Below, piece by piece: positions 14,892-23,317 of a DNA stretch of 64,000 bases (its first letter is position 1; each line of letters starts with the position of its first letter). Both the position numbers and the translations under genes were made by a program. Below the pieces are notes generated by a model. The model had not been told where the DNA came from, did no database searches, and saw nothing but the letters and a program-made list of their open reading frames with translations. This DNA is from Alistipes provencensis. GTDB lineage: Bacteria; Bacteroidota; Bacteroidia; Bacteroidales; Rikenellaceae. The stretch spans positions 558,001 through 622,000 of the forward strand of contig NZ_LT559262.1 of assembly GCF_900083545.1 (NCBI RefSeq). Reading direction: 5' to 3'.

Positions 14892-15650
14892 ATGAGCATC
14901 CGCCTCGACCATATCGCCCTCTCCTATGGCAGCCGCACGCTGCTGGAAGACGTCTCAGCCTCGTTCGAACAGGGACGGCTGACGGCCCTGATCGGCCGCA
15001 ACGGTACGGGTAAAAGCACCCTGCTGCGGGCCTTGGCCGGACTGGGCGCCACCGCTGCCGGAAACATCGAGCTTTGCGGCCGGCCGCTGACAGCACTCAC
15101 TCCCCACGAGCGGGCCACCACCGTCGGTTTCGTCACCACTGACCGGGTCCGCATCGCCAACCTCGCCTGCGAGGATGTCGTGGCGCTGGGACGGGCCCCC
15201 TATACCAACTGGATCGGACGCATGCAGGAGGCCGACCGCGCCGTCGTCGAACGCTCGCTGCAACTGGTGGGCATGTCCGATTTCGCCCGTAAGACGATGG
15301 ACCGCATGTCCGACGGCGAATGCCAGCGGGTGATGATCGCCCGTGTGCTGGCGCAGGACACCCCCGTCATCCTGCTGGACGAACCGACCGCCTTCCTCGA
15401 CCTGCCCAACCGCTACACGCTGGCGACGCTGCTCCGGCGGCTGGCCCGCGAGGAGCGGAAATGCATCCTCTTCTCGACCCACGACCTCGACATCGCACTC
15501 TCGCTCTGTGACTCGGTGGCGCTGATCGACACTCCGTCGCTCCACCACCTCCCGGCCGACGCGATGGCCCGCAGCGGCCTGATCGAGCGGCTTTTCTCGG
15601 GCGAGAACGCCTGCTTCGACCCCGAAACACGGACAATCCGCCTGCGCTGA
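14892..15650 (+). CDS. ABC transporter ATP-binding protein (FecE/BtuD type)
   Basis: 252 residues with a complete nucleotide-binding domain: Walker A GRNGTGKST, Q-loop region VGFVTTDRVR (the usual Gln is not obvious), signature MSDGECQRVMIARVLAQ, Walker B VILLDEPTAFLD, and the H-loop STHDLDIAL. The signature begins M-S-D-G-E rather than L-S-G-G-E. It powers the permease encoded immediately upstream. Confidence 0.93.
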   Translation: MSIRLDHIALSYGSRTLLEDVSASFEQGRLTALIGRNGTGKSTLLRALAGLGATAAGNIELCGRPLTALTPHERATTVGFVTTDRVRIANLACEDVVALGRAPYTNWIGRMQEADRAVVERSLQLVGMSDFARKTMDRMSDGECQRVMIARVLAQDTPVILLDEPTAFLDLPNRYTLATLLRRLAREERKCILFSTHDLDIALSLCDSVALIDTPSLHHLPADAMARSGLIERLFSGENACFDPETRTIRLR

Positions 15651-15725
15651 CCCCCGGTGCAGAGCCGCCCGACGCGGCATCCGCAGGCTCCGGGACAAAA
15701 AATCCGCAATTTTTCAGCATATTTT

Positions 15726-15755
15726 TTGTACAAGTCACTTTTTTGCTTACCTTTG
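15726..15755 (+). promoter_or_regulatory. Promoter TTG-N19-TACCTTTG for tRNA-Glu
   Basis: TTG 15726-15728 and TACCTTTG 15748-15755 match the -33/-7 pattern, 45 bases before the tRNA. Confidence 0.7.
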
Positions 15756-15799
15756 CACCGCTAAAGTAACCGCCATAACGGGCGGTGCGATAGCGGTAA

Positions 15800-15871
15800 G
15801 GCCCATTCGTCTATCGGTTAGGACGCAAGATTTTCATTCTTGAAAGAGGAGTTCGACTCTCCTATGGGCTA
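15800..15871 (+). tRNA. tRNA-Glu (TTC)
   Basis: 72 nt, GGCCCAT...ATGGGCT acceptor with discriminator A. Anticodon stem CAAGA/TCTTG encloses the loop TTTTCAT (anticodon TTC). T-arm GAGTTCGACTC. CCA not encoded. Confidence 0.96.
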
Positions 15872-16015
15872 CGAAAAACGGCATCCGGGGTGTAAAAACC
15901 GGGATGACGGACGGTAAATTACTTTTCAGGAGCGGGCTTCGGGCCTATCCGAACGCGGCCACGGCTCGCGGACAAGCAAGAACTTAAAAAAGTAAAAAAT
16001 AAAATTTAACGGATT

Positions 16016-16267
16016 ATGGCAAACCATAAGTCATCGAAAAAGCGTATTCGCCAAACCGCCATGAAGCGTGCCCACAACCGGCTGTTCCACAAGACGGCCC
16101 GCAATGCCGTGAAGGCCCTGCGCGCAACCACCGAGAAGAGCGCCGCCGAGGCCCTGCTTCCGAAGGTAACCGCCATGCTGGACAAGCTGGCCAAGCACAA
16201 CATCGTGCACAAGAACAAGGCAGGCAATCTGAAGAGCGCCATGCAACTGCATGTGAACGCGCTTTAA
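16016..16267 (+). CDS. rpsT: 30S ribosomal protein S20
   Basis: 83 residues, MANHKSSKKRIRQTAMKRAH, with the NKAGNLKSAM signature near the end. Binds 16S rRNA in the small subunit. It lies 145 bases downstream of tRNA-Glu and may share its transcript. A strong hairpin follows. Confidence 0.97.
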   Translation: MANHKSSKKRIRQTAMKRAHNRLFHKTARNAVKALRATTEKSAAEALLPKVTAMLDKLAKHNIVHKNKAGNLKSAMQLHVNAL

Positions 16268-16292
16268 TCTGCCGCGGCGCAAAGACAAACGA

Positions 16293-16314
16293 GGCCGGAA
16301 CAAATGTTCCGGCC
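16293..16314 (+). terminator. Terminator of rpsT
   Basis: GGCCGGAAC / GTTCCGGCC stem, four-base loop, then TTCGTTTT. Confidence 0.85.
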
Positions 16315-16342
16315 TTCGTTTTGCCATCCCCGCCCGGCGGGG

Positions 16343-16537
16343 TTATCGTTCCAACTCCTCCAACAGTCGTTTAACAGCCGTCTCCGGCCCCGGGGTCTCG
16401 CCCTGCAGGGTAACGAACCGGCTGCGGACAATGCCGCGGGCGGCATTGTCCGCAGCGGCGCGGAAAGTCGCGCAGTTGCCTATCCCGAATCCAATCATCC
16501 GCGGATTGCGCAGCCCGAGGGCGCCAGTATGGTTAAA
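16343..16537 (-). pseudogene. trpA: 3' remnant of tryptophan synthase alpha subunit gene
   Basis: The reverse-strand frame ending TAA at 16343-16345 encodes ...LGLRNPRMIGFGIGNCATF, then RAAADNAARGIVRSRFVTL and QGETPGPETAVKRLLEELER. This follows the C-terminus of Bacteroidota TrpA ('NPRLIGFGISN.ATF..A...A.GAI.GS.FV.LL......A...L...L'). The frame hits a stop upstream (16538-16540), and nothing recognisable of the first 190 or so residues remains in the next 90 bases before adk ends. No other trp gene is nearby. It contains a chance-looking 15-bp hairpin (arms 16422-16436 and 16441-16455). Confidence 0.65.
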
Positions 16538-16628
16538 CTACTCACCGCTCGAGGTAACTGCGGCAGCGCGAGTGCTACGGCCGCCGCAGCCGTTCCCGAA
16601 CAAGGTCTTTCCCGGAGTGACGCGCCGG

Positions 16629-17204
16629 TTATTTCAGTCCGCCGATCACGTCGGCGATGCGGCCGAATACCTCCTCCATCGTTCCGGTGCCGTTCACCGA
16701 GGCATACTTGCCCTGCCCAGCGTAGTACTCCGACACGACGGCCGTCTGCATGCGGTAGACGTCCAGCCGGCCGCGGATCACCTCCTCCGAAGCGTCGTCG
16801 GCGCGGCCCGAGTCCTTGCCGCGCAGCAGGATGCGGCGCACCAGCTCCTCCTCCGGAACGTGAATGTCCACCATGATGTCCACCTGCAAGCCGTGTTTGG
16901 CGAGGATTTTGTCGAACTCCTCGGCCTGCACCGTCGTGCGGGGGAACCCGTCGAAGATGCAGCCGCGGGCGTTCATGTGCTCGGTGACATAATGCTCGAT
17001 CATGCCGATGACGATCTCGTCGGGAGCCAGTTTACCTTCGCGGATGTACTCCTCCATGCTGCGTCCCAGCTCCGTGCCGCGGCGGATCTCGTCGCGGATC
17101 ACCTCGCCGGTCGAAACATGGTCGATGCCGTAGTGCTCTTTCAGACGCTGGGCCTGCGTGCCCTTGCCGCACCCCGGAGCGCCGAATAAGACGATATTTA
17201 TCAT
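16629..17204 (-). CDS. adk: Adenylate kinase, short form
   Basis: 191 residues starting MINIVLFGAPGCGKGTQAQRL (Walker A GAPGCGKGT). HVSTGEVIRDE, then FDGFPRTTVQAEEFD, then LLRGKDSGRADDASEEVIRGR give the AMP-binding and short-lid motifs. The zinc/large LID insertion is absent, as in the short adenylate kinases common in Bacteroidota. Makes ADP from ATP and AMP in the cytoplasm. Transcribed leftwards, divergent from thiL. Confidence 0.96.
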   Translation of the reverse strand: MINIVLFGAPGCGKGTQAQRLKEHYGIDHVSTGEVIRDEIRRGTELGRSMEEYIREGKLAPDEIVIGMIEHYVTEHMNARGCIFDGFPRTTVQAEEFDKILAKHGLQVDIMVDIHVPEEELVRRILLRGKDSGRADDASEEVIRGRLDVYRMQTAVVSEYYAGQGKYASVNGTGTMEEVFGRIADVIGGLK

Positions 17205-17252
17205 AACTAACCCTTTTTATGATGATTGAACCGGGCAAAAATACATTATTTT

Positions 17253-17283
17253 TTGGGGAAATAACAGGATTTCCCTAAATTTG
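17253..17283 (+). promoter_or_regulatory. Promoter TTG-N20-TAAATTTG for thiL
   Basis: TTG 17253-17255, TAAATTTG 17276-17283, ending 18 bases before the thiL ATG. Confidence 0.75.
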
Positions 17284-17301
17284 TAAAAAATTTCAGTAAC
17301 T

Positions 17302-18339
17302 ATGGACCAGAAAAAGCGCACCGAGATCGCTTCGCTCGGACAATTCGGCCTCATCGACCTGCTGACCAAGGATTTCTCCGCCAAAAACGCCTCCACGATG
17401 AAGGGGGTCGGGGACGATGCCGCCGTGATCGCCCCGGCGCGCGGCGAAGCGGTGCTCTGCACGACCGACTCGTTTTACGAGGGTGTCGATTTCGACCTCA
17501 CCTATTTCCCGCTCAAACATTTGGGTTACAAGGTCGTGACGGCCGGCATCAGCGACATTCTGGCCATGAACGCCCTCCCGGCGCAGATCACCGTTTCGCT
17601 CGGCGTCTCGTCGAAACTGCCCGTCGAGGCGTTGCAGGACCTCTACGAAGGGATCGCCTTCGCCTGCAACGAACAGGGCGTCGACCTCGTGGGCGGCGAC
17701 ACGCGGGCCTCGATGACCGGGCTGGTCATCACCGTCACCACGCTGGGCCATGCCAAAAAAGACAAGGTCGTCTACCGCAGCGGCGCCGGGCAGAACGACC
17801 TGATCTGCATCACCGGCAACCTCGGAGCCGCCTACATGGGCCTGCAACTGCTCGAACGCGAAAAGCGGGTGCTCGCCGACGTCCAGCACCCCGAACCGCA
17901 GTTCAAGGGGTACGAATACCTGCTCGAAAAGTACCTGAAGCCGCGCCCCCGCACCGACATCGTCGAGGCGCTGGCGGCGGAGAAACTCGTCCCGACGGCG
18001 ATGATCGACCTCTCGGACGGACTTTCGAGCGACCTGATGCAGATTTGCCGCTCGTCGCATTGCGGGGCCCGCATCTACCTCGAGCGCATCCCGATCGCCA
18101 AGCAGACCACGTCGCTGGCCGAGGAGATGCACACCGACCCGGTCGTTGCGGCGCTGAACGGCGGCGAGGACTACGAACTGCTCTTCACGGTTCCCCTGTC
18201 GATGCAGGAACAGATCATGAAGTCGGGGCTGGTGGACGTCATCGGCCACATCACCCCCGAATCCACGGGCTGCTACCTCGTGACGCCCGACGGCGCCGAG
18301 ATAAAACTCAAGGCGCAGGGGTTCCCCGACCCCGCCTGA
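17302..18339 (+). CDS. thiL: Thiamine-monophosphate kinase
   Basis: 345 residues, AIR-synthase-like fold. Motifs: KGVGDDAAVIAP, TTDSFYEGVDFDLTYFP, GISDILAMNALPAQITVSLG, DLVGGDTRAS, and later MIDLSDGLSSDLMQICRSS. GDD and DLSDGL bind ATP-Mg. Phosphorylates thiamine phosphate to thiamine pyrophosphate. Stands alone with its own promoter; convergent membrane genes follow past a shared hairpin. Confidence 0.95.
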   Translation: MDQKKRTEIASLGQFGLIDLLTKDFSAKNASTMKGVGDDAAVIAPARGEAVLCTTDSFYEGVDFDLTYFPLKHLGYKVVTAGISDILAMNALPAQITVSLGVSSKLPVEALQDLYEGIAFACNEQGVDLVGGDTRASMTGLVITVTTLGHAKKDKVVYRSGAGQNDLICITGNLGAAYMGLQLLEREKRVLADVQHPEPQFKGYEYLLEKYLKPRPRTDIVEALAAEKLVPTAMIDLSDGLSSDLMQICRSSHCGARIYLERIPIAKQTTSLAEEMHTDPVVAALNGGEDYELLFTVPLSMQEQIMKSGLVDVIGHITPESTGCYLVTPDGAEIKLKAQGFPDPA

Positions 18340-18410
18340 GAAGCGGTTTTCATGCGTCCGACCGTTATCCCATAGCGGATGGCCCGTTGCGACACACCGA
18401 CCGACATACG

Positions 18411-18439
18411 AAAACACCGCCCCAAAGGAGCGGTGTTTT
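18411..18439. terminator. Bidirectional terminator between thiL and the 18460 gene
   Basis: AAAACACCGC / GCGGTGTTTT stem with A- and T-runs on the two sides, so it can serve both converging transcripts. Confidence 0.85.
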
Positions 18440-18459
18440 TACATTTAATCCGAACCGGA

Positions 18460-19029
18460 CTATTCGTCCTTACTCCATTTGGAACCGCCTTCGTTTTTCC
18501 AACGGCGGCCGTAATCGTCGCGGCCATACCCGCCGCCTTCGTTGCGTATGACAACCTGCGAGCCGTTTTCGTCATAACCGTACTGCTCGGGACCGGAACC
18601 GTCTGCCGACCGTTTTTTCGAGCGCCCTCCAGAACTCGACAAGGCATGGCTGATGAACATCAGCGCCAGCCAGAGAATGACCAGACATATCACCACGACC
18701 GAAGCGACCGCCCCGAACACAAACGCCAGAATCAGCACCGGCAACAACAGCAACGACCGCCCCAAAGCCGTCTTCCAGTCCTCGGCGGCAACGATCGACT
18801 CGGCCACGTCATATCCCCAGACCCACACGATGAGGGCCGCCATGGCTACATTGTTCATCGCCATATCCCATCCGAACCATTCGTAAAACAAACGCCCGCC
18901 GCCCGAAACGGCTCCGGCCAGCATGACGGCAAGAATCGACAGCGTGGCGAAATAAGGATTGGCATTTATCTTGTCGCCCCAGATTTTTCGTTCGAGCGCC
19001 CCGAAAAAGGTCATTTTATTTTTCATCAT
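18460..19029 (-). CDS. Hypothetical membrane protein with basic, Gly-rich tail
   Basis: The start at 19029 (MMKNKMTFFGALERKIWGDK) is preferred; the longer frame to 19080 runs into the upstream gene. About 189 residues with membrane segments near PYFATLSILAVMLAGAV, NNVAMAALIVWVWGYDVAES, and LLLLPVLILAFVFGAVASVV plus the next helix. The soluble tail is rich in Ser, Gly, Tyr and charged residues (GGRSKKRSADGSGPEQYGYD). No family recognised. It follows 19052-19852 on the same strand by 22 bases. Confidence 0.7.
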   Translation of the reverse strand: MMKNKMTFFGALERKIWGDKINANPYFATLSILAVMLAGAVSGGGRLFYEWFGWDMAMNNVAMAALIVWVWGYDVAESIVAAEDWKTALGRSLLLLPVLILAFVFGAVASVVVICLVILWLALMFISHALSSSGGRSKKRSADGSGPEQYGYDENGSQVVIRNEGGGYGRDDYGRRWKNEGGSKWSKDE

Positions 19030-19051
19030 CTCATTTTTTAAGGATTGAACA

Positions 19052-19852
19052 TCACAACGTGCGCAGCCACGGCGCAGCAAAGCGGTACACGGCCCACAGG
19101 GCGGCCAACGTCACCCCCGAAGCGACGACGATTCCTGCCATGTATTTATTCAGCGGCGAATAAACTCCCTGCGGAGCATCCTCTCCCGCACCCGAAAAGG
19201 CAGCACAGCGGGCAAACCGGATATACGCGCCGATCAGAAGCACATCCCATACGACCCGAAACACCATTCCGGGAAGCGAGCCGAAAGGATGCTCCCCCGG
19301 CCCTATGCCGATAACGACAACACCGAATAACACCCCGACCAGCGTAATCATTGCATCTACGAGCAGCAGCCCGATCCACGAAGCCGTGCCGGATTCGATC
19401 GCATTACTGCGGAGAATCACCGAAAAGGCGAAAAGCCATATGATCGAACAAGCAAGGGAAGTCAATCCACGATATGCATACATCTGTCCGATTTGCACCC
19501 CCGTTATATCTCCGGTCGCAGCGGACAGAGACAACGCACACCCGGCATAACACAGCACGATACATGCATATCCGACCGACAACAACACTGTTGCCGTTTT
19601 CGTAGCCCTATTCGCAGCACCCGGAATCAGCATGGCGAAACCGGCCATCGGGAACAGGAACGTAACAGCCGACATCACAAATTCGGTAACGGGAGAAGCC
19701 GGCAGTACCTCTTGCAGCAGATAAATGTGCAGTCCCAGCACCGACAGCACATTCCAGATCATCCACACGGCGAACAGCACGGCCGCGACAGTTTGCCGGG
19801 TCCCCGCTTTGCGCGGAACGGAGTCCCCTGATAAAGATAAAGATTGGTCCAT
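19052..19852 (-). CDS. Hypothetical polytopic membrane protein
   Basis: 266 residues with about six to seven hydrophobic helices (e.g. VAAVLFAVWMIWNVLSVLGL, FVMSAVTFLFPMAGFAMLIP, GLLLVDAMITLVGVLFGVVV). The N-terminus is short and polar. No catalytic or transport motif is visible. Probably one transcript with the downstream membrane gene. Confidence 0.7.
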   Translation of the reverse strand: MDQSLSLSGDSVPRKAGTRQTVAAVLFAVWMIWNVLSVLGLHIYLLQEVLPASPVTEFVMSAVTFLFPMAGFAMLIPGAANRATKTATVLLSVGYACIVLCYAGCALSLSAATGDITGVQIGQMYAYRGLTSLACSIIWLFAFSVILRSNAIESGTASWIGLLLVDAMITLVGVLFGVVVIGIGPGEHPFGSLPGMVFRVVWDVLLIGAYIRFARCAAFSGAGEDAPQGVYSPLNKYMAGIVVASGVTLAALWAVYRFAAPWLRTL

Positions 19853-19918
19853 AAAAATTTAGGTTGCGCCGCCCGCACCCCGGCGACAAAATAAAAAAGA
19901 AAGCGTGGTGCCGAAAAC

Positions 19919-20056
19919 TTATTTCATCAGGATAGGTCGTAGGATACCATTGAATTTAAAATAAGCATCAACTCCCACGCCTATATCCGCAAAATACGGA
20001 TACGACGCGGTAAGATGCATGCCTATTCCCAATTCGAGTGAATTTCCTACGTTCAT
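19919..20056 (-). CDS. Possible 45-residue ORF, perhaps the end of a beta-barrel protein
   Basis: Within the 375-base gap before rpsF, the reverse frame ATG 20056 to TAA 19919-19921 reads MNVGNSLELGIGMHLTASYP, then YFADIGVGVDAYFKFNGILR. The alternating glycine/aromatic pattern resembles outer-membrane beta strands, so this may be a leftover of a larger gene. Weak; the remaining gap holds only the rpsF promoter. Confidence 0.25.
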   Translation of the reverse strand: MNVGNSLELGIGMHLTASYPYFADIGVGVDAYFKFNGILRPILMK

Positions 20057-20181
20057 CCTGAGGGAATAAACTTACACTTTCCGTGTTTGTCAATATGTTG
20101 CACAAAGATAGGAAAATGAATCGACATTCCCAAAACAGCCAATTTTTTCGACGCAAATTTTTCATTTCCAAAATATCTTCC

Positions 20182-20189
20182 TATCTTTG
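20182..20189 (+). promoter_or_regulatory. -7 box TATCTTTG of the rpsF operon
   Basis: A perfect TAnnTTTG 38 bases before the rpsF ATG. Confidence 0.65.
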
Positions 20190-20227
20190 CGGTCCCGAAA
20201 AGGGAATAATTAACCAATTAAACGATT

Positions 20228-20572
20228 ATGAACAATTACGAAACCGTTTTCATTGTCACGCCGGTTCTGTCCGATGCACAGGTGCAGGAGGTCGCTGACA
20301 AATTCCAGGGTGTCATCACCGAAAACGGCGGTCAGATCGTGAACAAGGAGTCGTGGGGCCTTCGCAAGCTCGCCTATCCTATTCAGAAAAAGACCACCGG
20401 TTTCTACTTCCTGGTAGAGTTCACGGGCGAAGGCTCGCTCATCAACACGCTCGAGACGCAGTACCGCCGCGACGAGCGCGTGATCCGTTTCTTAACTTTC
20501 AAGCAGGACAAATACGCCGTAGAGTACTCGGAGAAGCGTCGTGCTAAACTTTCTAACAAGCAGGAGGAGTAA
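20228..20572 (+). CDS. rpsF: 30S ribosomal protein S6
   Basis: 114 residues: [54 protein letters not shown] and [13 protein letters not shown] are S6 signatures. Pairs with S18 on 16S rRNA. First gene of rpsF-rpsR-rplI, three bases before rpsR. Confidence 0.97.
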   Translation: MNNYETVFIVTPVLSDAQVQEVADKFQGVITENGGQIVNKESWGLRKLAYPIQKKTTGFYFLVEFTGEGSLINTLETQYRRDERVIRFLTFKQDKYAVEYSEKRRAKLSNKQEE

Positions 20573-20575
20573 ACC

Positions 20576-20854
20576 ATGGCACAGGAAAACAAGACACAGT
20601 CGGAGATCCGTTACCTGAATCCGGTATCGGTAGACGTCAAGAAGAAGAAATACTGCCGTTTCAAGAAACTCGGCATCAAGTATGTGGACTATAAGGACGG
20701 AGAGTTCCTCAAAAAGTTCCTCAACGAGCAGGGCAAGATCCTTCCCCGCCGCCTGACGGGTACTTCGCAGAAGTTCCAGAAGAAGGTCGCACAGGCCGTG
20801 AAGCGTGCGCGCCACCTCGCCATCCTGCCCTTCGTAACCGATTGCATGAAATAA
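20576..20854 (+). CDS. rpsR: 30S ribosomal protein S18
   Basis: 92 residues: [39 protein letters not shown] and [20 protein letters not shown] are the conserved S18 segments. Partner of S6. Confidence 0.97.
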   Translation: MAQENKTQSEIRYLNPVSVDVKKKKYCRFKKLGIKYVDYKDGEFLKKFLNEQGKILPRRLTGTSQKFQKKVAQAVKRARHLAILPFVTDCMK

Positions 20855-20872
20855 TTAAAAGGAGGACAAGAC

Positions 20873-21313
20873 ATGGAAGTTATTCTGATCAAAGATATGG
20901 AGAATCTGGGCTACGCCAACGACATCGTTACCGTCAAGCCCGGTTATGCGAACAACTACCTGATTCCTCAGGGCTACGCCAAAGCCGCCACGGCTTCCGC
21001 GAAGAAAGTTCTCGCCGAGAACCTCCGCCAGCGCGCCCACAAGGACGCCAAGATCCTTGCCGACGCACAGGCACTGGCCGAGACGATCTCGAACCTGCCG
21101 CTGTCGCTGGCTGTGAAGGCCGAGGAGGGCAAACTCTTCGGTACGGTTACCGCAACGGATCTGGCCGAGGCACTCGCCGCCAAGGGCATCACCGTAGACC
21201 GCAAGCAGATCAGCGTCGACGCCATCAAGACCGTCGGCGAGTTCGAGGCTACCGCCCGTCTGCACAAGGAGGTCAAAGCTACGATCAAGTTCACGGTCAC
21301 CGCTGCCGAGTAA
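20873..21313 (+). CDS. rplI: 50S ribosomal protein L9
   Basis: 146 residues: MEVILIKDMENLGYANDIVT, VKPGYANNYLIPQGYAKAAT, a long connecting helix and a C-terminal domain with KLFGTVTATDLAEAL. Last gene of the operon, followed by a strong terminator. Confidence 0.97.
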   Translation: MEVILIKDMENLGYANDIVTVKPGYANNYLIPQGYAKAATASAKKVLAENLRQRAHKDAKILADAQALAETISNLPLSLAVKAEEGKLFGTVTATDLAEALAAKGITVDRKQISVDAIKTVGEFEATARLHKEVKATIKFTVTAAE

Positions 21314-21336
21314 CGCGAATCGATCTCATACGAAAA

Positions 21337-21368
21337 GAGCTTTCCGGTTTCGGAAAGCTCTTTTTTTG
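21337..21368 (+). terminator. Terminator of the rpsF-rpsR-rplI operon
   Basis: GAGCTTTCCG / CGGAAAGCTC, loop GTTT, followed by eight T. A run of ten G lies just beyond (21382-21391). Confidence 0.95.
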
Positions 21369-21434
21369 ATTGCGCCGCGGAGGGGGGGGGGCAGCAGGAA
21401 TTATGCCCCGAGGTGCAAACTGCTGCCGCAGCCT

Positions 21435-22352
21435 TTAAGACGGGCTTTTTAAGCCCGCGGGATGCTTCGGCTTCACGGCATAGGAGCGGAGCACCAGCCC
21501 CACGCCCGCAAAGATCACCAGCGCGAAGATCACCGTGTCCGCATGGAGTTTGTCGAGCCCCATCCCGATCGAAATGGCGATCGCCAGCACCGGCTGCAAA
21601 TAGGTGTAGATGCTCGACACGGTCGCCGGAACGGTCTTGAGGGCATAGTTGAGCATCAGATTGGGCAGGTAGGTGGGTACGACCAGCACGAACAGCGCCG
21701 GAAAGAGGGCATGGCGGGCGATGGCCGCGAAATCGGTGTGGACGATGGGCCCGATGCCGACAGGCAGCGCCATGACGGCCGCGGCACAGTAAGCCCAGCG
21801 CAGCACGGTCGTAATGCGGTATTTGGCGATCAGACGCTTGAACCACACCATATATAACGAAGTGACGCAGGCGCAGAGGAAGATCATCACGTTGCCCCAC
21901 AAGTGCGAGTGCGCATGGGCCGACGTGGCTCCCGCCAGCACCACCGCCACGGCTCCCGCCATTCCGAGCACCAAGCCCGCGACCTTGAGTTTCGTGAAGC
22001 GGTCCATCCCCAGCGCCACCGAGAGCACCAAGACCAGCAGCGGCACGATGGTGTCGATGATCGAACCGTCGATCGGCGAGGTCATCGACAGCCCGTACAT
22101 GATGAATACCTTGCGCAGCACGCCGATCAGCAACCCGGCCCCGATCAGCTTGCGGCCGTCGGCCCAGTCGACCTTCTCGGCCTTCTGCCACAGCAGCGGC
22201 ACGAGTGACAGCAGAGCCGTCGCCACGAGCGATGCCGAAACCAGCGCCATCGGGTGGATGTAACGCGGCAGTACATAGTTGTAAAACGGGTAGTCCATGG
22301 CCCAGACGATGTTGCACAGCAACAGGGCCAGATGGGGTTTCAGTCTGTTCAT
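21435..22352 (-). CDS. EamA/DMT-superfamily transporter
   Basis: 305 residues, about ten membrane helices in two EamA repeats. First repeat: LALLLCNIVWAMDYPFYNYV with the usual conserved N-terminal helix, then LIGAGLLIGVLRKVFIMYGL and SPIDGSIIDTIVPLLVLVLS. Second repeat: GNVMIFLCACVTSLYMVWFK and TVPATVSSIYTYLQPVLAIA. Members export or exchange metabolites such as amino acids; the substrate here is unknown. Converges with rplI. Confidence 0.88.
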   Translation of the reverse strand: MNRLKPHLALLLCNIVWAMDYPFYNYVLPRYIHPMALVSASLVATALLSLVPLLWQKAEKVDWADGRKLIGAGLLIGVLRKVFIMYGLSMTSPIDGSIIDTIVPLLVLVLSVALGMDRFTKLKVAGLVLGMAGAVAVVLAGATSAHAHSHLWGNVMIFLCACVTSLYMVWFKRLIAKYRITTVLRWAYCAAAVMALPVGIGPIVHTDFAAIARHALFPALFVLVVPTYLPNLMLNYALKTVPATVSSIYTYLQPVLAIAISIGMGLDKLHADTVIFALVIFAGVGLVLRSYAVKPKHPAGLKSPS

Positions 22353-22447
22353 CCGTCCGATATTTTATCCGGAGAAAACAAAAACAGTGCCCGAAAAAAA
22401 GGACCTTCCCCTGCGGAAAAGCCCTGTACGAAAACAGCCGGACGATT

Positions 22448-23176
22448 TTACCGTCTCTGCGGCACCTCGAACGACCCCGGCGAAGCATCGGGAATCACCG
22501 CGCCCCGGTAGTATACCTTCCACGCATCCTTCGCGTAGCCTTTGCCCAGATTCTCGAACGACGGAGCCGCAGCACCCTTCACCTCACGGCCCTCGAAGAC
22601 CACTTTCCAAGGGTCTTTGCCGTACCCGCCGCCCAGACTGGCGAACGACGAAGCCGACACCCCCTCGACTTTGCGGCCCCGGTACCAGACCGACCACGGG
22701 TCCTTGCCGTACCCTCCGCCGATATCCTCCACCTGCGAGAGGCTGTCCTGCCGCTTCCCGCGCAGGTAGGTGTGCCAATTATCCTTGCCGTACCCTTGGC
22801 CGAGGTTCTCGAACGACGAGACCGCGGCACCCTCCACCTTCCGGCCGCAATAGAAGACCGTCCAGTTGTCCTTGGCATAGCCGCCGCCGAGAACGGCGAA
22901 CGACGAGACTGCGGCGCCCTTCACTTCACGGCCGGCATAGAACACTTTCCAATTATCCTTGCCGTAACCTCTGCCGAGGTCGGTAAATGACGAAGGCACG
23001 GCCCCTTCGACCCTGCGACCTCCGTACCAGACCGCCCGATCGTCCTTCACATACCCGCGGTGACGCCGTCCGGATTCCCGCTGCACCTCGCAGACCTGCT
23101 CCGCCCGGGTGAAACTCCGCGCCGCGCCCGGAAAGGCGACAAGGGCGGCCAATATCAGCAAGATCGACTTCTTCAT
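22448..23176 (-). CDS. Exported DKNYY-repeat protein
   Basis: ATG 23176 opens a signal peptide (MKKSILLILAALVAFPGAARS); the frame upstream to 23248 is dropped. The mature protein is almost wholly about seven repeats of 27-29 residues. Each has the core G-x-G-Y-(G/A)-K-D-(N/P/A)-W-x-V-(F/W/Y)-(Y/F)-x-G-(R)-x-(V), e.g. GYGKDNWKVFYAGREVKGAA and GYAKDNWTVFYCGRKVEGAA, joined by SSF.. L linkers. This is the DKNYY family layout, usually surface or periplasmic proteins of unknown role. The last repeat lacks the Arg-Lys pair. High DNA-level similarity among repeats suggests recent duplication. Confidence 0.8.
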   Translation of the reverse strand: MKKSILLILAALVAFPGAARSFTRAEQVCEVQRESGRRHRGYVKDDRAVWYGGRRVEGAVPSSFTDLGRGYGKDNWKVFYAGREVKGAAVSSFAVLGGGYAKDNWTVFYCGRKVEGAAVSSFENLGQGYGKDNWHTYLRGKRQDSLSQVEDIGGGYGKDPWSVWYRGRKVEGVSASSFASLGGGYGKDPWKVVFEGREVKGAAAPSFENLGKGYAKDAWKVYYRGAVIPDASPGSFEVPQRR

Positions 23177-23317
23177 AGCTTCGGCTTTTACATGAACAAC
23201 TCCCAAATATACCGACTTATTGCCTGACGGCCAAAAAAACACCCGCACGAATTTCGCGCGGGTGTCCGTTTATCGGGATACGGGAGGTTGCACCCTCCCC
23301 GTCCCCGGATGCGGGGA

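Noticed and set aside
14059..15096. Long frame antisense to the permease and ATPase genes
   Set aside because: It is a mirror of GC-rich coding DNA; composition is repetitive in Arg/Gly/Asp, and the forward genes have complete family motifs.
16422..16455. Perfect 15-bp hairpin between rpsT and adk as a regulatory site
   Set aside because: It lies within the trpA remnant, has no T-run, and rpsT already has its own terminator. Possibly a by-product of coding sequence, so not listed separately.
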